Both the position numbers and the translations under genes were made by a program. A stretch of 7,922 nt of DNA, taken from assembly GCA_026993705.1 (NCBI GenBank), contig JALWSJ010000087.1, positions 1 through 7,922 of the forward strand, in the 5' to 3' direction. This DNA comes from Flavobacteriales bacterium. Its GTDB lineage: Bacteria > Bacteroidota > Bacteroidia > Flavobacteriales_D > Parvicellaceae. The notes beneath the pieces were generated by a model, which was given only the letters and a program-made list of their open reading frames with translations, ran no database searches and was not told the DNA's origin. Below are positions 6,140-7,922 of the stretch, piece after piece; position 1 is the first letter of the stretch; each line of letters starts with the position of its first letter.

Positions 6140-6262
6140 CCCTAACGCGAAGAAAATGAGCGAGAAGAAAACGGAATTTATTTTTCTTAGACGATGAAAA
6201 ATTCTTTTGCATAGCACCAGTTATGGAAAATAATTTTGAAGAAGGATAAGGGAAACAAAACC
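6140..6262. repeat. Diverged tandem repeat, unit A
   Basis: This unit starts with the CCCTAACGC end of the structured element and is repeated at 6301-6421, offset by about 160 bp, with small indels. Shared landmarks in the same order are CCCTAACGC, GGAATGAG-like sequence, TTAGAYGATGAAAAA, ATTCTTT, ATAGC, TATGG and the exact 16-mer AAATAATTTTGAAGAA (6228-6243). I estimate about 70-75% identity by eye. It has no convincing coding potential on either strand. Confidence 0.8.
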
Positions 6263-6300
6263 GTTTTATGCCGTTCATTTTCTTTGTGTTAGGATAGATT

Positions 6301-6421
6301 CCCTAACGCAAGTGGAATGAGTGCATAGAAAGTGAGTTTTAGTTTCTTTAGATGATGAAAAAATTCTTTGTATAGCCGAGCTATGGAAATAATTTTGAAG
6401 AAATATAAAGGAAATTAAAAC
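6301..6421. repeat. Diverged tandem repeat, unit B
   Basis: This is the second copy of the unit at 6140-6262. The exact 16-mer AAATAATTTTGAAGAA recurs at 6387-6402. Sequence just before it (TTATGCCGTTCATT, then TTCCCTAACGC) weakly resembles the element's ATGCCGCTCCTATCCCTAACGC, suggesting that unit B may trail a decayed element end. The hairpins and the GGGTCGGG core are absent here. Together with copy 2 and unit A, this accounts for nearly all of the 443-bp gap 6005-6447; the 39-bp spacer 6263-6300 and the last 26 bp show nothing I can name. Confidence 0.78.
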
Positions 6422-6447
6422 AAATCAGTTCATTATCAACCAAGCTA

Positions 6448-7038
6448 CTATCTCCCAACAACCGATTCCATACCTGCACTAACAGCGTAAATATAAGGGT
6501 AGCCAGGAAGAAAATTCAAAGAAACTGCTTGGTGATTGTTAAAGAAGTAATCATACTGAATTTGTCCGCCATACCATACAAATTTACGTTCCCAAACCTT
6601 GTTTTTAGTAAGGCGAATAAATTGATTATCCGTTTTATAACCTTCCATCTTATTCCAGTTCTTTCGGTAGTAAAACAAAGGACCAAAGCTAAAAGAACCT
6701 TGGTGAATATCGCTTTTAAAGTTTACAATATCGTCAAAGAAATTAAATCCAATATGTGAAACCCCTGCCAAATGACCTGTACAGTCATTAATCAACAGCG
6801 TTTGTACAGCTTTAATACCAATAAAATCAGAGAAGTTGTAAGAAAAACAAAAAGTTACACTCCTAAAAAAAGTAAGGTTTCCTTTTTTATTGATTTTATA
6901 ACGATAAAATTTCTCGTTTCCGTCCGATTTTGGGTGGTAGCCTATTCCTCCGAGTTTAACTCCAAAAGAAATTTGTTGAGCACAACAGAAGTTTAGAAGT
7001 GTAGTAAATAGTAGCGTTGTGATAACTGTTCTAAACAA
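6448..7038 (-). CDS. Exported protein of unknown function, possible outer-membrane beta-rich protein
   Basis: I do not recognise this 196-residue protein. It starts with a convincing signal peptide (hydrophobic core VITTLLFTTLL, then NFCCA-QQ, with likely signal peptidase I cleavage after Ala20); LNFC fits the lipobox poorly. The mature part is rich in aromatic residues and glycine with alternating hydrophobic strands (for example SFGVKLGGIGYH at 24-35, SFSFGPLFYYRKNW at 115-128, FVWYGGQIQYDYFF at 153-166), which suggests a periplasmic or outer-membrane beta-rich protein. It does not end in a typical barrel aromatic (it ends ESVVGR). The start is TTG at 7036-7038: an in-frame TAA lies two codons upstream (7042-7044) and the next in-frame Met is near residue 131, yet the signal peptide begins exactly here. 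It lies 18 bp after the M23 gene on the same strand, so the two are probably co-transcribed. Confidence 0.7.
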   Translation of the reverse strand: MFRTVITTLLFTTLLNFCCAQQISFGVKLGGIGYHPKSDGNEKFYRYKINKKGNLTFFRSVTFCFSYNFSDFIGIKAVQTLLINDCTGHLAGVSHIGFNFFDDIVNFKSDIHQGSFSFGPLFYYRKNWNKMEGYKTDNQFIRLTKNKVWERKFVWYGGQIQYDYFFNNHQAVSLNFLPGYPYIYAVSAGMESVVGR

Positions 7039-7056
7039 AACTTATGGGGAAAATAT

Positions 7057-7869
7057 TTATAATGAAGATGTTGGTCTTGATGCAATTTCAATAACTTTTT
7101 CGTATTCTTCAGCAGTCAAATCATTAAAGAAATAATGAACAGGATTTACAGCTTCACCATTCTTTCTAACTTCATAGTGAACGTGTGGTCCAGTAGAAAC
7201 GCCAGTATTTCCCAAAAACGCAATAACTTCTCCACGCTTTACTTTTTGACCAACTTTTACATTGAATCTATCGCAATGTGCATATCGAGTTTCGTAACCA
7301 AACCCATGGTCTATTACAACAAGATTACCGTAACCGCTCATTTTGTTGTCTGCTCTAACTACTACGCCATCCCCCGTAGCATATATTTTAGTGCCAATAT
7401 TCCCAGTAAAATCAAGACCCGCGTGCATCTTTAAGATGTGGTGGACAGGGTGCATACGCATCCCAAAACCAGAAGCTAAACGTGTTAAATCTTTATTAGA
7501 TATAGGTTGAATTGAAGGAATACAACGCAACATTTTCTCCTTCTGTTTCACAAGGTTAACAACTTCGTCAAAGGATTGCGATTGAGCTACTAAAGCTTTT
7601 TCCAATTGGTGAATTTTTTTATCGGTTTCGATAATCAAATCACTATGTGTAAGTCCTTCGTATTTTTTATAAACATTAGGGTTGCCCCCCGTTCCACCTT
7701 GTCTTTTATAAAGAGGGTAGGGGTCAGCATTGAATAAGGCTCGGTAAATTTCTGTATCTCTTTTTTCAATATCGTTTAATACAGAAAGAGCCAAATATAC
7801 CTCTTTTTTCTTTTCTTCCAGTTCTATTTTTGTGGTATCCAAGTCTTCCGCCAATTCCTTGTGTCCCAT
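7057..7869 (-). CDS. M23 family (LytM/peptidase M23) metallo-endopeptidase
   Basis: This 270-residue protein is a zinc endopeptidase that cuts peptide cross-links of peptidoglycan in the periplasm, or a relative of that fold. Residues about 1-45 and 75-115 are predicted coiled coil. The C-terminal M23 domain (about 128-250) keeps the zinc and catalytic residues: H149 and D153 in HAGLDF, H198 in RYAH, and H229/H231 in HVHYE. The stretch IEKRDTEIYRALFNADPYP (34-52) is the segment that follows the coiled coil in the usual Bacteroidota homologues. Those homologues normally begin with a cytoplasmic tail and a membrane anchor, giving about 320 residues; here the ATG falls after where the anchor should be, and an in-frame TAA lies at 7888-7890, six codons before the ATG. 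Without an anchor or signal peptide, export is unexplained: the gene may be N-terminally broken. The catalytic domain call is firm. Confidence 0.9.
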   Translation of the reverse strand: MGHKELAEDLDTTKIELEEKKKEVYLALSVLNDIEKRDTEIYRALFNADPYPLYKRQGGTGGNPNVYKKYEGLTHSDLIIETDKKIHQLEKALVAQSQSFDEVVNLVKQKEKMLRCIPSIQPISNKDLTRLASGFGMRMHPVHHILKMHAGLDFTGNIGTKIYATGDGVVVRADNKMSGYGNLVVIDHGFGYETRYAHCDRFNVKVGQKVKRGEVIAFLGNTGVSTGPHVHYEVRKNGEAVNPVHYFFNDLTAEEYEKVIEIASRPTSSL

Positions 7870-7922
7870 TTTTTTTATTTTTGAAAATTACACCCCAACA
7901 CTCAGCTTCCCCAATACGATAC

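Larger units (their letters stand above)
6011..6148 (+). repeat. Structured intergenic repeat element, copy 2 (complete)
   Basis: In order this holds GGGCGTT (6011-6017), a long variable hairpin (6019-6075), a GGGTCGGGCTATCCGC core, a second hairpin (6095-6124) and a 3' end CCCTAACGC (6140-6148). The GCGTT at 6013-6017 can pair with AACGC at 6144-6148, closing the unit into a multi-branched, cloverleaf-like shape. Within the core, CCGCTATATC and CCGCTCCTATC flank the second hairpin as an imperfect direct repeat. It shares 67 of 68 core bases with copy 1 in inverted orientation. It begins 6 nt after the DUF4293 stop, in that gene's sense direction. No transposase lies nearby. Possible identities are a 3'-UTR or non-coding RNA (the catalogued Flavo-1 RNA motif is a candidate to test) or a non-autonomous mobile repeat. 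Confidence 0.9.

Noticed and set aside
6005..6278. Three overlapping small open frames of 62-70 codons on both strands
   Set aside because: They run through the hairpins and core of the structured element and the tandem repeat. Their translations reflect the inverted repeats, for example nearly mirrored N-terminal strings on both strands. They are by-products of non-coding structure.
6140..6421. CRISPR array
   Set aside because: There are only two long, diverged units in tandem with no short identical repeats, regular spacers or cas genes.
6529..7434. Plus-strand open frames opposite the exported protein and the M23 gene
   Set aside because: They are lysine-, isoleucine- and phenylalanine-rich antisense translations without motifs. 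The minus-strand frames have a signal peptide and the M23 zinc motifs.
7883..7890. Promoter TAATTTTC upstream of the M23 gene on the minus strand
   Set aside because: It deviates from TAnnTTTG at the last base and would leave almost no leader. The TTG about 21 bp upstream is suggestive, but the window edge prevents a judgement.

Overview
This window looks like chromosomal DNA of a member of the Bacteroidota, most likely class Flavobacteriia (family Flavobacteriaceae or close to it). The DNA is AT-rich, leaders lack Shine-Dalgarno sequences, three intergenic regions carry the Bacteroidota -7 promoter motif TAnnTTTG (each as TATCTTTG), and the genes include lineage-typical families: a DUF4293 membrane protein, a CBS-domain gene directly upstream of NAD kinase, and a Bacteroidota-type M23 peptidase. 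The genus cannot be fixed by eye.

Layout. Positions 137-3748 (minus strand) hold a compact three-gene surface-polysaccharide operon, transcribed in the order family-4-like glycosyltransferase, acyltransferase-3 family O-acyltransferase, O-antigen polymerase/ligase-like membrane protein. Together they would add a sugar, acylate the glycan and polymerise or ligate it. Positions 3749-3921 form a divergent intergenic region with two promoter-like motifs that face each other. Positions 3922-6004 (plus strand) hold housekeeping-type genes: a CBS-domain protein, NAD kinase (nadK, apparently starting at a non-canonical ATA codon) and a DUF4293 protein with its own promoter motif. Positions 6005-6447 are non-coding and repeat-rich. 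Positions 6448-7869 (minus strand) hold an M23 endopeptidase followed by a small unrecognised exported protein.

The most unusual content is non-coding. A structured element of about 140 bp occurs twice in inverted orientation, at 1-131 (cut by the window edge) and 6011-6148. Each copy starts 5-6 nt after the stop codon of the gene it follows, in that gene's sense orientation. A 68-bp core differs at one base between copies, while the long hairpin arm ahead of the core has unrelated sequence in the two copies yet is a near-perfect stem in both. The plus-strand copy runs into a diverged tandem duplication (6140-6262 and 6301-6421). This is a repeat family with an RNA-like architecture. It may correspond to an already catalogued Flavobacteria RNA or repeat family, which I cannot check here.
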